A stretch of DNA of 64,000 nt from Rhodopseudomonas sp. (lineage in GTDB: Bacteria; Pseudomonadota; Alphaproteobacteria; Rhizobiales; Xanthobacteraceae). The stretch spans positions 42,374 through 106,373 of the forward strand of contig WGNB01000036.1 in NCBI GenBank assembly GCA_016124795.1, read 5' to 3'. Each line of letters opens with the position of its first letter. The first letter of the stretch is position 1. The notes under the pieces are model-generated. The model ran no database searches, was not told the origin of the DNA, and saw nothing but the letters and a program-made list of their open reading frames with translations. Of this stretch, positions 54,043 through 64,000 are shown piece by piece. The position numbers and the translations under genes are program-made.

Positions 54043-57000
54043 CTACTCTTTGCTGCCCTCGAGCTGCTGCTTGAGTGCGGCCAGTTTAGCGAAGGGCGAA
54101 TTCGGATCCGGCGCCTTGTCGCGATTGCCCGAGCCCGACCCATGCGGCTTGGCGTAATACTGCTCGCGCTCGGCGCGCTCGACCTGATCGCCACGGTCGC
54201 GGCGCGGACGTCCTCCGCCGCGCTGATCGCCGCGCCCACCCGGCTGACCCGGACGACTGTTCGGCCGACCGCCCGGCTGGTTGGGCCGGCTGTTCGGATG
54301 CGGCGTCATGCCGGGCTTGCCGATCGCCTGACCGGCACCCTCGTTACGCTGGCCGAAGCTCCTGGCCTGACGCTCCATGCGCTGCTGTCGTTCGTGCCTA
54401 TCCTGCCGTTGCTGACGGTTGGGACCATCCTTGCGGTCATGCGTCGGCGCGGCCGATGCTTCGCCAGCTTCAGCGCCGGCGGCCGGCGCACTCGCGCCTT
54501 CAGCCTGTTGCGGACGGCGATGCGGACGCGGCCGATGCGGTCGCCGTTCGGCGTGACCGCCGGGACGCCAGACCTCGACCATCTCGGGTTCGGCCGGCGT
54601 CGCATCAGCGGGCTTCGCCTCAGCGACGTCGGCTGTAACCGCTACTTCACCGGCTTCGCTCGCCGGAGCCGCCACCGCGCCGTCACCGGCCGGCGAGGGC
54701 GCCGCTTCAATACCCTCGGCGACCGTCGGTTCGTCGCCAGCGGCCGCCGCGACGGCGGGCTCGGCCGTCACTTCCGGTTCAGTCGTCTCGGGAGCCGACG
54801 CCTCGGCGGTCGAAGCCGCGCCGGCTTCGGCCAGATCGTCGGCGGTCGCGACCGCTGTTTCGTCCTTCGCTGTATCGTCGCCGGTTGACTCGTCTTTGGC
54901 CGTCGCATCGTCGGCCGTGGACGCGGCAGCTTCCGGCGGCTTCTCAACGGGCTTCTCAACGGGCTTGGGCTTGCGATCCATGCGATAGCCGAGCGATTGC
55001 AGGATCGAGGCGAAGTCCTCGCCCGACGCGCCGGTCAACGACGTCATCGCGCCGGTCACCATGAACGAACGACCATCGAAAGCGCCATCCGGCTTCGGGG
55101 TCGTCATGGTGTCGCGCCACGACAGCGCCGGCCGGATCAGATCGGCCAACCGCTCCAGAATATCGACACGCACCGCGCGTTCGCCGCACACCCGATAACC
55201 CGCGGTGCGATACAACGCTTTCGGCGTTTCCTTGTCGATCGGGATCGAGGTTCGGCCACTGGCCGCCAAATGCAACAATTCGGTGACGCCCTTGGCGTCC
55301 GGCGCTTCGTTTTTGAGCGCCCAGAGCTGCGTCGCCAGCGCGCGCGGCGCCGGCTTCATCAGCACCGGCAAATAGATATGATAAGCGCCGAAACGGACGC
55401 CGTATTTTCGCAACGTCGCACGCGACGGCTGATCGAGGCCCTTGACCTCTTCCGCCACTTTTTGACGCTCCAGGACGCCGAGCGACTCGACAAGCTGGAA
55501 CGCGACGCCACGCGCCATGCCGGTGATGTCCTCGGCGGCGGTCAACGAGAACAACGGCGCCAGCAATTTCTCGATGTGGCTCTTGAGCCAGAGATCGAGC
55601 CGCGTCTGTACCAGTTCGCGGGCCGGCCCGGTCAGATGTTCGTCGGCGAGAATGCGCACACGCGGCCGCAAGGTGTCGTCGCCGGAGGCGAGCTTGCCGA
55701 CCAGTTCGCCGGTCCAGCGCAACACGCCGTCATTGGCCAGCACGATCTGCTCGTTCGGCGCCTGCGACAGCTTGGTGGCGCGGTTCTCAATTTCGCCCGC
55801 CAGCACTTTCTGCGCTGCGGCATTGAGCGCTTTGGCCTCGGAGCCTGCCGCCGCCGAGGCGTCGGGCGCGAACAGAAAGCCATCGAGGCGGCCAATCACA
55901 TGGCCCTCGACGGTCACATCACCGGTTTTTCCAATTTCAGTTTCAAGCATCGCGTTCTCTCGTAGCCTCCGCATCAACACGCTTGTGCGGCGGTCCACGA
56001 AGCGTTCGGCCAGGCGCTCGTGCAGCGCATCGGACAATTTATCCTCAATTGCGCGGGTGACACCCTGCCAGTGTTCCGGGTCGGCGAGCCAATCAGGCCG
56101 GTTGGCAACGAAAGTCCAGGTCCTGACATGAGCGATCCGGTTGGAGAGAGTGTCGATGTCGCCATCGGTTCGATCGGCGTGAGCGAGCTGACGGGCAAAC
56201 CAATCTGTAGGGATGTTACCCTCTCGCATCAAGAAACCATAGAGGGTCACCGCTAATTCGGCGTGGGTCGCCGGCGCGATCTTTCGATAATCAGGAACTT
56301 GGCAGGCATCCCACAATCTTTCAATCGCGGCCGGGTTGCGCGCCAGGTCCCGCACGTCCTCGTCGCGCGCGGCGTGCTCCAGCACCAGAACATCTTCGCC
56401 GACCGGCGCACGGGTCAGCCCCGGCTCACCGGGCGCCATCGCGAGCGAGGCCTGCAAAGCCCCGAGCGACGCGAAATCGAGCGCCGAATTGCGCCATTGC
56501 AGCATACGGACCGGCTCGAACGTGTGACTCTCGAGCGCCTGCACCAGTTCGGGCTCGAACGGATCGCAGCGCCCGGTGGTGCCGAACGTCCCGTCACGGG
56601 TGGCCCGACCGGCACGGCCGGCGATCTGACCGAGTTCGGCCGGATTGAGCTTGCGAAATTGGTAACCGTCAAATTTGCGGTCGGCGGCAAATGCGACATG
56701 GTCAACATCGAGATTGAGACCCATGCCGATGGCATCGGTCGCCACCAGATAATCCACATCGCCATTCTGATAGAGCGCGACCTGGGCATTTCGTGTGCGG
56801 GGCGAAAGCGCGCCCAGAACAACGGCAGCGCCGCCACGCTGGCGCCGGATCAATTCGGCGATCGCATAGACCTCGGCGGCCGAGAACGCGACGATCGCCG
56901 AACGCGCCGGCAGCCGCGTTATTTTTTTGGCGCCGGAATAAGTCAGCATCGACAGCCGCGGCCGCTGCACGATATTCGCGCCGGGCAGCAGCTTTTCCAC

Positions 57001-57435
57001 CATCGGCCGGATCGTGGCCGCACCCAGCACCAGGGTTTCCTCGCGGGCGCGCAGATTCAGCATCCGGTCGGTGAAAACATGACCGCGCTCGAAATCCGCG
57101 CCGAGTTGACATTCATCGATCGCAATAAATGCGACGTCGAGGTCGCGCGGCATCGCCTCGACGGTCGAGACCCAGTAGCGCGCGTGCGGCGGTTTGATTT
57201 TTTCTTCGCCGGTGATCAGCGCGACGCTATCGATGCCGGCCTTGGCCACGACCTTGTTGTAGACCTCGCGCGCCAGCAAGCGCAGCGGCAAGCCGATCAT
57301 GCCGGAGGAATGGGCCAGCATCCGCTCGATCGCCAGATAGGTCTTGCCGGTATTGGTCGGACCGAGCACCGCCGTGACGCCGGCACCGCGCGGCTTCTGC
57401 TGGCGATTGACGGCGGGAGAAAAGGAAATGGCCAT
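54043..57435 (-). CDS. Suv3-like DEAD/DEAH-box RNA helicase with long low-complexity tail
   Basis: An 1130-residue helicase. Walker A GPTNTGKT is at residues 25-32, the DECQ (DEXH-type) motif at 107-110, GAATIRPM serves as motif III, and the second RecA domain carries VATDAIGMGLNLDVDHVAF and the arginine-finger motif QIAGRAGRATRDG. This resembles mitochondrial Suv3 helicases that unwind RNA for degradation. From about residue 816 to the end (315 residues) the sequence is Ala/Glu/Pro-rich then Arg/Gly/Gln-rich, probably disordered RNA-binding sequence. The S4 gene follows directly. Confidence 0.92.
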   Translation of the reverse strand: MAISFSPAVNRQQKPRGAGVTAVLGPTNTGKTYLAIERMLAHSSGMIGLPLRLLAREVYNKVVAKAGIDSVALITGEEKIKPPHARYWVSTVEAMPRDLDVAFIAIDECQLGADFERGHVFTDRMLNLRAREETLVLGAATIRPMVEKLLPGANIVQRPRLSMLTYSGAKKITRLPARSAIVAFSAAEVYAIAELIRRQRGGAAVVLGALSPRTRNAQVALYQNGDVDYLVATDAIGMGLNLDVDHVAFAADRKFDGYQFRKLNPAELGQIAGRAGRATRDGTFGTTGRCDPFEPELVQALESHTFEPVRMLQWRNSALDFASLGALQASLAMAPGEPGLTRAPVGEDVLVLEHAARDEDVRDLARNPAAIERLWDACQVPDYRKIAPATHAELAVTLYGFLMREGNIPTDWFARQLAHADRTDGDIDTLSNRIAHVRTWTFVANRPDWLADPEHWQGVTRAIEDKLSDALHERLAERFVDRRTSVLMRRLRENAMLETEIGKTGDVTVEGHVIGRLDGFLFAPDASAAAGSEAKALNAAAQKVLAGEIENRATKLSQAPNEQIVLANDGVLRWTGELVGKLASGDDTLRPRVRILADEHLTGPARELVQTRLDLWLKSHIEKLLAPLFSLTAAEDITGMARGVAFQLVESLGVLERQKVAEEVKGLDQPSRATLRKYGVRFGAYHIYLPVLMKPAPRALATQLWALKNEAPDAKGVTELLHLAASGRTSIPIDKETPKALYRTAGYRVCGERAVRVDILERLADLIRPALSWRDTMTTPKPDGAFDGRSFMVTGAMTSLTGASGEDFASILQSLGYRMDRKPKPVEKPVEKPPEAAASTADDATAKDESTGDDTAKDETAVATADDLAEAGAASTAEASAPETTEPEVTAEPAVAAAAGDEPTVAEGIEAAPSPAGDGAVAAPASEAGEVAVTADVAEAKPADATPAEPEMVEVWRPGGHAERRPHRPRPHRRPQQAEGASAPAAGAEAGEASAAPTHDRKDGPNRQQRQDRHERQQRMERQARSFGQRNEGAGQAIGKPGMTPHPNSRPNQPGGRPNSRPGQPGGRGDQRGGGRPRRDRGDQVERAEREQYYAKPHGSGSGNRDKAPDPNSPFAKLAALKQQLEGSKE

Positions 57436-58068
57436 TACGCTTCCAACTTAGACGCAGAATTGAGGAGCAGATCGGCAAATTCAAGCCTGGCCCCGGCGGC
57501 ATCCGGTCCGGTCGGGCATAACCGGAGCCGTTCTCTATCACAACCGCACCACGAAAGCGGCTGCCGTTAAGTTTCAGAACGGGGCTGGAACGAACCGCGC
57601 CCGAATCACTGATGGATCGGCAGTGCGGCTTCGTTCACGACGATATGTGGTGCGGGCGGGACACCCTGCCACCAGATCGGCGGCACCGATTGACCCGTAC
57701 CATCGCCGGCGACGCATCAAAGATTAACGCCCGATATGCGGCTGTCCCATTTCGGAGCGAGCCCGTCGAACCGACGTCGGCGCGACGTTCGACGCCGCCA
57801 CTGTGACGGCTGTCCCATAACGCGACAGGCGCGGGACGCGATCATTAAGACCTGGAACGACTCTGGAACGAACCGCGCCCGAATCGCTGACTCGGGGGCA
57901 ATGCGGCTTCGTTCACGGCAATATCTAGAAAGCCCGCACCCGTTAGCCACCAGATCAGGTGCCTAAACGGCGAATCATTGAGCTTTTTGCGGCCATCGAT
58001 TTCAGCGCTGTCGACGGACTCCAACCGGCCGAAGAGTCAAGCGCCAGACCGGCGCGACGCGCTCGAAG
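57436..58068. other. 633-base gene-free stretch with a diverged direct repeat
   Basis: No gene is supported. Two ~96-base copies (57585-57680 and 57863-57959) share ctggaacgaaccgcgcccga, tgcggcttcgttcacg and ccaccagatc, with drifted spacers, 278 bases apart. The string cggctgtcccat also occurs twice between them. This looks like an old duplication or decayed repeat units in the promoter region of the helicase gene. Confidence 0.6.
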
Positions 58069-59046
58069 CTACTTCGCCCCGGTCACCGTATCCGGCTTAT
58101 GCGCCGACGGCCTCGCCGCCTTGACCCCGGCCGCAATCGGCGCGGCCTCTGAGACGAATTCATCGGCCTCCAGCACGGCGGTGCCGATCGGTGTCGGCCC
58201 CTGAATCCGGAACGGCACCATCAGCCGTGTGCCGGCGATCGGCGCCAGCCAGACTTCCATGTCGCGAATCCGCGACAAATAGCGAATCGCGGCACGCGAC
58301 GGCACATAGCCCGCCAGCGGCATGAAATAGACCGCGCACACCACCACCGGACCGGCATAGCCCTTCTCGGCCTTGACCGTTTCGATCCGTTTGTACGCCA
58401 TTTGCAGGTCGTAACGCATCTTGCCGTCGAACACCGCCGTCCGGCGCTGACAGGCCTCGGGCGACATCGGATCGCCGATGCCGGGCACCGGCGACAGCGA
58501 GGCGCTGATCGGATCGAGGGCGCCGCGCTGGTTTTCCTCGGTGACCGGAATGCGCTCCTTGTCCGGTTTCTGCGGCGGATCGAGCATCAGATCCTTGATC
58601 GTGCCATCGGCGATGGCGAACCGGGTCTCGTCGGTATAGTCCCGGGTGGTGACCGTGGCGTCGTAGATCGACGACACCGGCTTGCCGGCCTGCAAGGTGC
58701 CGCGGGCGGCGCTGGTGCCCTGACCGCCGGTGAAAGCCCGCATCAGACCGGTGGTCTCACCGCTGATTGCCGCCGTGTAGCGGTTATCGAGGATATCGAC
58801 GACCCAAGTACCCCGGCCGATCGGGATCCCGGCCAGCCGCGCGGTATATTGCGCCTCGAGCCGCCCTTGGGCCGACGCCACGCCGGGCGTGGCCACCACC
58901 AGCGACAGGATAACGACGGCCGCCGATGCCGGACTCAGGGCCGCGCCCGCCGCCCACCGGCGCAATCGAAGGACTTTTTGCAACGACAGCACGAAACCTG
59001 ACCCTCTCGCACGCCCGGACCGGCCGACGGGGACGGGCGGCGCCAT
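58069..59046 (-). CDS. DUF3108 domain-containing exported protein
   Basis: A 325-residue protein with an N-terminal signal (hydrophobic core PASAAVVILSLVVATPGVASA, cleaved near AQ). The rest is beta-rich and fits DUF3108: LEAQYTARLAGIPIGRGTWVV, GLMRAFTGGQG, and the C-terminal RYLSRIRDMEVWLAP followed by VPFRIQGPTPIGTAVLEA. The function is unknown; it is a periplasmic protein conserved in Rhizobiales, often near rpmB. The N-terminal region before the signal is long and positively charged, so a later start is possible. Confidence 0.85.
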   Translation of the reverse strand: MAPPVPVGRSGRARGSGFVLSLQKVLRLRRWAAGAALSPASAAVVILSLVVATPGVASAQGRLEAQYTARLAGIPIGRGTWVVDILDNRYTAAISGETTGLMRAFTGGQGTSAARGTLQAGKPVSSIYDATVTTRDYTDETRFAIADGTIKDLMLDPPQKPDKERIPVTEENQRGALDPISASLSPVPGIGDPMSPEACQRRTAVFDGKMRYDLQMAYKRIETVKAEKGYAGPVVVCAVYFMPLAGYVPSRAAIRYLSRIRDMEVWLAPIAGTRLMVPFRIQGPTPIGTAVLEADEFVSEAAPIAAGVKAARPSAHKPDTVTGAK

Positions 59047-59271
59047 CTCGTCTCGTCGGCGCGGATTGCGCCGAATCTGTGATGGTTATAGCGGTAAAGG
59101 CCGGTTTTGACTGCGATTCCAGGACCGGAACCGAGCGGAATCGTAAAAGCTTGACGCCCTCCCGACCTCTCTCTATACGTGCCCCCGTCCTACCCTTTCA
59201 TGCTCGGACCGGACCGGCGCAGCTCCTGCGGCCAGATCGGTGCGGGCAACGTGCTTTTTGAGGAATGTGCC

Positions 59272-59580
59272 ATGTCCTGGCGTTGCGATCTGACCGGTAA
59301 GAAGCCGCTCTCCGGCCACAAAGTGAGCCACTCGAACATCAAGTCCAAGCGCCGCTTCCTGCCCAATTTGCAGACCGTGACGCTGATCTCGGAAGCGCTC
59401 GGCCGCTCGGTGCGCGCCCGCATCTCGACCAACGCCCTGCGGACCGTCGATCATCGCGGCGGCTTCGACGCCTTCATGCTCAAGGCCAAGGATGCCGATC
59501 TCGCGCCGAAGATGCTCGAACTGAAGCGCCAGATCGTCAAGAAGATCGGCAAGACCGCGCCGGAAGCCAAGGCCAGCTAA
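59272..59580 (+). CDS. rpmB: 50S ribosomal protein L28
   Basis: A 102-residue ribosomal protein. The N-terminus [20 protein letters not shown], the [11 protein letters not shown] segment and the RVRA-like [16 protein letters not shown] match alphaproteobacterial L28. The start at 59272 is fixed by a GAGGA site seven bases upstream. It is monocistronic and ends at a strong terminator. The Trp at position 3 is unusual, as Arg is more common there. Confidence 0.96.
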   Translation: MSWRCDLTGKKPLSGHKVSHSNIKSKRRFLPNLQTVTLISEALGRSVRARISTNALRTVDHRGGFDAFMLKAKDADLAPKMLELKRQIVKKIGKTAPEAKAS

Positions 59581-59610
59581 GCGTCGCTGTCACGGCTTAT
59601 CGATTTCGAA

Positions 59611-59637
59611 CGCCGCCTGAAAAGGCGGCGTTTTTTT
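59611..59637 (+). terminator. Rho-independent terminator of rpmB
   Basis: A perfect 8-bp stem cgccgcct/aggcggcg with a GAAA loop is followed by seven T residues, 31 bases after the rpmB stop. Confidence 0.93.
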
Positions 59638-59683
59638 ATTGGTCCGCCCCCCCGACGACTTCACCCGCCGGGATGGGCCGCGC

Positions 59684-60727
59684 CTATTCGACCAGCTTAA
59701 ACTGCAACAACAGATTGCGCTGGATCGCCGAAAAATTATCGTCCGAGATCAGCGTTATCATCGTCTCACCGCGCGCGGTGCGATGAACGGCGATGCCTTC
59801 CATATTATCTATTTGATAGGCCAGATCGGCACTGATCAGAATCCGGCCATCGACCAGCGCGCCTTCCTTGATCGACGCCAACGGCACGCGGCGAATGCGC
59901 ATGCCGACGCCACGGACAAATGAAAAACTGCGCTCCAGCAACAGCAGATCGCCCGGCGGCAAAATCGTACAATCGCTGACGTCGAAATCGTCGCTGCGCT
60001 TGACCGAAAAGCGCACCACCTTGCTGTCCCCGGAACTGCCGGCCAGCACATAGGCGCGATGATTGCCGTTCTTATCGAGGCTGTGCTCGGCGACCGCGAT
60101 CAGATGTCCGGCGAGCGGCGATCCTTTCGGCGGCGCGGCCAGACATTCGAGACTCTTGTTATAGCTGAAGGTCTTGAAATCGTCCGGCACCGGAATCGGC
60201 CGACCGCGCGCCCTGAAACCGTCGCGCCGATAATCGAGACGGACAATCCGGTTGACGCGCTCGATGCCGATATAAAACTGGCCGCCCGTCTGCGTCAGCG
60301 ACTCGGTGTCGTACCAGCCGCGCGACGCCAGCGTCTTGCCATCGGGACCGAGGATCGGCGCCATTTCCGCGTCGGCCAGACGCTCGGGCTTGCCGTCGCG
60401 ATAAACGATACGGCCGCGCAGCCAGGAGCCTTTATCGGAAACCGCGAGCAGATGACTGCCATCCGGTTCGATGTGCAGCGCCGACAGGCCGCCGAAAGCC
60501 CTGGTATCCGAGGTCAGGGCGAGACCGCCGCTAAATTCCAGCGCGCCAAAACGGATCCGGGTCGGATCGCGATTGTCAAAAGCGACGATCGGCGTGGCCT
60601 GCACGGCGATGCGGGTCGGCACGGCCACCCGGAACACGCTGTCGGCAATCGCCAGCGAACCGCCGACAACGACCGTCGCCGCCAGCGAAAGACTCGCGAC
60701 GACGTAGCGGCGGCGTGACAGCTTCAT
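59684..60727 (-). CDS. Esterase-like phytase-family exported protein
   Basis: A 347-residue protein with an N-terminal signal or anchor (RYVVASLSLAATVVVGGSLA). The beta-propeller-like domain of the 'esterase-like activity of phytase' family (PF13449) is seen in FGGLSALHIEPDGSHLLAVS, GWYDTESLTQTGGQFYIGIE and NKSLECLAAPPKGSPLAGHL, with YQIDNMEGIAVH near the end. Family enzymes hydrolyse phosphate or other esters; the substrate is unknown. It is monocistronic, convergent with rpmB, and lies downstream of cobT. Confidence 0.85.
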   Translation of the reverse strand: MKLSRRRYVVASLSLAATVVVGGSLAIADSVFRVAVPTRIAVQATPIVAFDNRDPTRIRFGALEFSGGLALTSDTRAFGGLSALHIEPDGSHLLAVSDKGSWLRGRIVYRDGKPERLADAEMAPILGPDGKTLASRGWYDTESLTQTGGQFYIGIERVNRIVRLDYRRDGFRARGRPIPVPDDFKTFSYNKSLECLAAPPKGSPLAGHLIAVAEHSLDKNGNHRAYVLAGSSGDSKVVRFSVKRSDDFDVSDCTILPPGDLLLLERSFSFVRGVGMRIRRVPLASIKEGALVDGRILISADLAYQIDNMEGIAVHRTARGETMITLISDDNFSAIQRNLLLQFKLVE

Positions 60728-60872
60728 AGGTGGTCCGAATAGATGGCTTATGTCGTTTCGGGCGACTCACGGCGACAGTCCGGTAAGCGGACCCTAGCAC
60801 GGGCGCGACCGGCCGTCCGCAATCCGGATGCGCGTAACCCGCGCCGCCGGATCGGGATGGCGAATGACGCCG

Positions 60873-62771
60873 TTACGCCACGCGCTTGCGGCGGCCTCCC
60901 GCCGACCGCTCGGGTGCGACGGCCTTCTCGGCGAACAATTCGGCGAGCTTTTCAGTCATCACGCCGCCCAACTCCTCGGCGTCGACAATGGTCACGGCGC
61001 GACGGTAATAGCGCGTCACGTCATGGCCGATACCGATCGCGATCAGCTCGACCGGCGACCGGGTCTCGATCTCCTCGATCACCCAGCGCAAATGGCGTTC
61101 GAGATAATTGCCGGGGTTCACCGACAGCGTCGAATCGTCGACCGGCGCGCCATCGGAAATCATCATCAGGATCTTGCGCTGCTCGGGACGACCGAGCAGG
61201 CGCTTGTGCGCCCAGTCGAGCGCCTCGCCGTCGATGTTTTCCTTGAGCAGGCCTTCGCGCATCATCAACCCGAGATTTTTGCGCGCGCGCCGCCACGGCG
61301 CATCGGCTGCCTTATAGATGATGTGGCGCAAATCGTTGAGACGGCCGGGATTGGCCGGCTTGCCGGCCGATAGCCAGTGCTCGCGCGACTGCCCGCCCTT
61401 CCAGGCCCGGGTGGTGAAGCCGAGAATCTCGACCTTGACGCCGCAGCGTTCCAGCGTGCGCGCCAGAATGTCGGCGCAGGTCGCCGCCACCGTGATCGGA
61501 CGGCCGCGCATCGAACCGGAATTATCAAGCAGCAAGGTCACCACGGTATCGCGGAATTCGGTGTCCTTCTCGGCCTTGAACGACAGCGCATGCATCGGGT
61601 CGATGATGACGCGGGTCAACCGCGCCGGGTCGAGCATGCCTTCTTCGAGATCGAAATCCCAGGAGCGGTTCTGCTGCGCCATCAGGCGGCGCTGCAGCCG
61701 GTTGGCCAGACGCGACACCACGCCTTGCAGGCTGGACAATTGCTTGTCGAGATAGCCGCGCAGGCGGTCGAGTTCTTCCGGCTCGCACAGATCCTCGGCG
61801 GCAATCGTCTCGTCGAATTTCGGCGTGAAGGCGCGATAGTCCGGCCCGCGCGGTTCGTTCTGACCGAACTGACGCGGCCGCTGCGGCTCGCCGGGCGTCT
61901 CGGAATCGCCCATCTCGCTGTCGTCGGACATATCGGCCGAGGGCGACTCCGCCGATTCGGACGCCTGGTCCGGCATGTCCTCGGCGGACATCTGGGTGTC
62001 CTCGGACGACATACGCTGCTCGTCGTCGGAGTCGGCGCCTTCGCCTTCCTCGCCGGATTCCTGCTTCTTCTGTTCCTCTTCGCCTTCCTCGTCCTCTTCC
62101 TCGGACTCCGAAGAGCGGTCTTCGCCCATCTCCAGCGACTCGAGCAGGTCGTGAACGACGTCGCCGAACTGTCGCTGGTTTTCGACCAGTTCTTCCAGAC
62201 GATCGAGATCCTCGCCGGCGCGTTCCTCGATCAGCGGACGCCACAGCTCGACCAGCTTGCGCGCCGCCGGCGGCGGCGCCAGACCGGTGAGGCGCTCGCG
62301 CACCATCAAGGCCACGGCTTCCTCGATCGGCGCGTCGGCGCGGTCGGATACGTCGTCGAATTTATTGCGATGGAAACGGTCGTCGAGCATGGCGGTCAGA
62401 TTCATCGCCACGCCTTCCATGCGACGGGCGCCGATCGCCTCGACCCGCGCCTGCTCAACCGCCTCGAACACCGCGCGCGCCTGCTGACCGGCCGGTTGCA
62501 GCCGGCGATGCACGGCGGCGTCATGACAGGCCAATCGCAACGCCATCGAGTCAGCATTGCCGCGCACGATGGCCGCTTCCGCCCTGGTGAGTTTGCGCGA
62601 CGGCTCCGGCAAACGCGCCTTGCCGCCCATCAGGCCGGGACGCTCGGCGGCGAAGGCCACCTCCAGTTCGGGCTGACGCGCCAATGCGCGCAAACAGCCC
62701 GACACCGCCCGTTTGAACGGCTCGGCCGGGGATTCCTTCGGCGTCGGTTTCGATTTGCTGTTGGAGGCCAT
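60873..62771 (-). CDS. cobT: Aerobic cobaltochelatase subunit CobT
   Basis: A 632-residue subunit of the aerobic cobaltochelatase that inserts cobalt into hydrogenobyrinate diamide during vitamin B12 synthesis. Features are the helical N-terminal domain, a strongly acidic stretch (about residues 215-300), and a C-terminal von Willebrand A domain with the MIDAS motif DNSGS in [16 protein letters not shown] 62771 has GGGAAG upstream and gives the standard MASNSK start. A palindromic repeat separates it from cobS. CobN is not in the window. Confidence 0.95.
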   Translation of the reverse strand: MASNSKSKPTPKESPAEPFKRAVSGCLRALARQPELEVAFAAERPGLMGGKARLPEPSRKLTRAEAAIVRGNADSMALRLACHDAAVHRRLQPAGQQARAVFEAVEQARVEAIGARRMEGVAMNLTAMLDDRFHRNKFDDVSDRADAPIEEAVALMVRERLTGLAPPPAARKLVELWRPLIEERAGEDLDRLEELVENQRQFGDVVHDLLESLEMGEDRSSESEEEDEEGEEEQKKQESGEEGEGADSDDEQRMSSEDTQMSAEDMPDQASESAESPSADMSDDSEMGDSETPGEPQRPRQFGQNEPRGPDYRAFTPKFDETIAAEDLCEPEELDRLRGYLDKQLSSLQGVVSRLANRLQRRLMAQQNRSWDFDLEEGMLDPARLTRVIIDPMHALSFKAEKDTEFRDTVVTLLLDNSGSMRGRPITVAATCADILARTLERCGVKVEILGFTTRAWKGGQSREHWLSAGKPANPGRLNDLRHIIYKAADAPWRRARKNLGLMMREGLLKENIDGEALDWAHKRLLGRPEQRKILMMISDGAPVDDSTLSVNPGNYLERHLRWVIEEIETRSPVELIAIGIGHDVTRYYRRAVTIVDAEELGGVMTEKLAELFAEKAVAPERSAGGRRKRVA

Positions 62772-62781
62772 TTTTCTTCCC

Positions 62782-62894
62782 GTCATTCCGGGGCGGTGCG
62801 CAGCACCGAACCCGGAATCCAGAACCAAAACGCAAAGCCTGAAATATCAATCCGGATTCCGGGTTCGCGAACGATGCTCGCGCCCCGGAATGAC
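62782..62894. repeat. Palindromic intergenic repeat, copy 2 (~113 bp)
   Basis: Same building blocks as 36876-36978: gtcattccggggc at the left, cgaacccggaatccaga and atccggattccgg inside, ccggaatgac at the right. The ends are inverted complements, so the transcript can fold into a long hairpin. It occupies nearly the whole gap between the cobS stop (62898) and the cobT start (62771). Confidence 0.85.
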
Positions 62895-62897
62895 AGA

Positions 62898-63887
62898 TCA
62901 GCTCAGCGCCACGTTGACCGAACTCTCCGGCAATTCGATGCCGAAGCAGCGCTGATAGAACTCGGCCACGATCGGACGTTCGAGTTCGTCGCACTTGTTC
63001 AGGAAGGTCAGCCGGAACGCAAAGCCGATATCGCTGAAGATCTCGGAGTTTTCCGCCCAGGTGATCACGGTACGCGGGCTCATCACGGTCGAGATGTCGC
63101 CGTTCATGAAGGCGTTGCGGGTCAGGTCGGCGATGCGCACCATCTTGTTGACGATGTCGCGGCCCTGCTCGTTCTGATAATGCTTGGCCTTGGCCAGCAC
63201 GATCTCGACTTCATTGTCATGCGGCAGATAGTTCAGCGTGGTGACGATCGACCAGCGGTCCATCTGGCCCTGGTTGATCTGCTGGGTGCCGTGATAGAGG
63301 CCCGAGGTATCGCCGAGACCGACGGTGTTGGCGGTGGCGAACAGGCGGAACGCCGGATGCGGCTTGATCACGCGGTTCTGGTCGAGCAGCGTCAGGCGGC
63401 CGGAGGCTTCCAGCACACGCTGGATCACGAACATCACGTCCGGACGGCCGGCATCGTATTCGTCGAAACAGATCGCGACATTATTCTGAAGCGCCCAGGG
63501 CAGGATGCCGTCGCGGAATTCGGTGATCTGCTGACCGTCCTTCACGACGATCGCATCCTTGCCGATCAGATCGATACGGCTGATGTGGCTGTCGAGGTTG
63601 ACGCGCACGCAGGGCCAGTTCAGCCGCGACGCGACCTGTTCGATATGAGTCGATTTGCCGGTGCCATGATAACCGGTCACCATCACGCGGCGGTTGCGGG
63701 CAAAGCCGGCCAGGATCGCGAGCGTCGTCGCGCGGTCAAAGCGATAATCCGGATCGGGGTCCGGCACATGTTCGTCCGGCTTCGAATAGGCCGGGACTTC
63801 CATGTCGCTGTCGATGCCGAACACCTGCCGGATCGACACCTTCATGTCAGGCAGATTGGCGGGCTTGTCTTGAACTGCGGTTGCCAT
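62898..63887 (-). CDS. cobS: Aerobic cobaltochelatase subunit CobS
   Basis: A 329-residue AAA+ ATPase that works with CobT and CobN in B12 synthesis. Walker [10 protein letters not shown] is at residues 72-80, Walker [10 protein letters not shown] at about 140-148, and sensor-type [11 protein letters not shown] follows. ATG 63887 is preceded by GGAG. The order cobS-cobT is typical of Rhizobiales. The 113 bases beyond the start to the window edge hold promoter-like sequence and no gene. Confidence 0.96.
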   Translation of the reverse strand: MATAVQDKPANLPDMKVSIRQVFGIDSDMEVPAYSKPDEHVPDPDPDYRFDRATTLAILAGFARNRRVMVTGYHGTGKSTHIEQVASRLNWPCVRVNLDSHISRIDLIGKDAIVVKDGQQITEFRDGILPWALQNNVAICFDEYDAGRPDVMFVIQRVLEASGRLTLLDQNRVIKPHPAFRLFATANTVGLGDTSGLYHGTQQINQGQMDRWSIVTTLNYLPHDNEVEIVLAKAKHYQNEQGRDIVNKMVRIADLTRNAFMNGDISTVMSPRTVITWAENSEIFSDIGFAFRLTFLNKCDELERPIVAEFYQRCFGIELPESSVNVALS

Positions 63888-64000
63888 TGCTACTCCGTGG
63901 CCCCGGAAACGGCGCGGGGCCGCATATCTCGCCGGGATAAGGCTTGAGATTTAAAAACGCGCCGCAAACTAACAGAAACCCGGTGCCGAGCGAAAGCGGG

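Noticed and set aside
53995..54888. Long plus-strand open frame opposite the helicase tail
   Set aside because: It is the mirror of the Ala/Arg-rich helicase tail; composition is biased, no domain is recognised, and the opposite strand has a clear helicase.
57717..57966. Overlapping 76- and 77-codon frames in the gene-free region
   Set aside because: They overlap on opposite strands, include the repeat unit and have no recognisable domain or ribosome site.
61377..63947. 856-codon plus-strand frame across cobT and cobS
   Set aside because: Both CobT and CobS are encoded on the minus strand with full motifs; the frame lacks stops only because of high GC.
1..64000. CRISPR array
   Set aside because: No regularly spaced identical repeats were seen; the only short tandem repeat has two units (53631-53667).

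Overview
The window reads as chromosomal DNA of a high-GC alphaproteobacterium, most likely a Rhizobiales member close to Bradyrhizobiaceae or Xanthobacteraceae. The reasons are CobS/CobT cobaltochelatase subunits, a CarD regulator, an FdxA-type ferredoxin, two NitT/TauT-type ABC importers, a Suv3-like helicase paired with an S4 protein, and palindromic intergenic repeats. The genus is inference; no rRNA or marker comparison was possible.

Layout. 1-3469: the last codons of a probable DUF2126 protein, a circularly permuted ATP-grasp/alpha-E fusion and a transglutaminase, a peptide-ligase type cluster. 3685-5693: an outer-membrane MetA-pathway-like protein and a formamidase. 5716-10699 (minus strand): an operon of ABC binding protein, SDR, cyclic amidohydrolase, ATPase and permease, with a divergent LysR gene. 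11993-15211: a bacterial URC-type uracil catabolism set (GTP-cyclohydrolase-II-like Urc1, DUF1688 Urc4, uracil phosphoribosyltransferase-like protein), followed by folD and a tRNA-Arg(CCU). Import, ring hydrolysis and the URC genes may together form a pyrimidine or cyclic-ureide scavenging region (inference).

16354-29061: a defective-looking SNase-fold protein, an M48 lipoprotein protease, a PAS chemoreceptor, flavin-dependent monooxygenases, two-domain VOC dioxygenases, an IclR regulator and an L,D-transpeptidase; part of this looks like an aromatic-compound catabolic region. 29207-40136: an ECF sigma factor with a small membrane protein and a Metal_resist-like protein, then a complete tripartite efflux pump with two RND subunits (MdtBC type), interrupted by a palindromic repeat. 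40186-47951: an extradiol dioxygenase, a YeiH-type exporter with LysR, and a second ABC importer with RidA under a divergent MarR gene.

47952-49820 is the clearest accessory patch: a long nested inverted repeat, a possible gene fragment, and an AT-richer DUF4393 (Abi-alpha-like) gene with no related neighbour. 49914-64000 is core genome: carD, fdxA, a NIT-domain chemoreceptor, S4 protein, Suv3-like helicase, a 633-base gene-free stretch with a diverged direct repeat, DUF3108 protein, rpmB, phytase-like esterase, cobT and cobS. The palindromic repeat seen in the efflux operon recurs between cobS and cobT.

The points most worth follow-up are the URC operon with its atypical phosphoribosyltransferase loop, the DUF4393 patch with its structured repeat, and the two-copy palindromic repeat placed inside operons.
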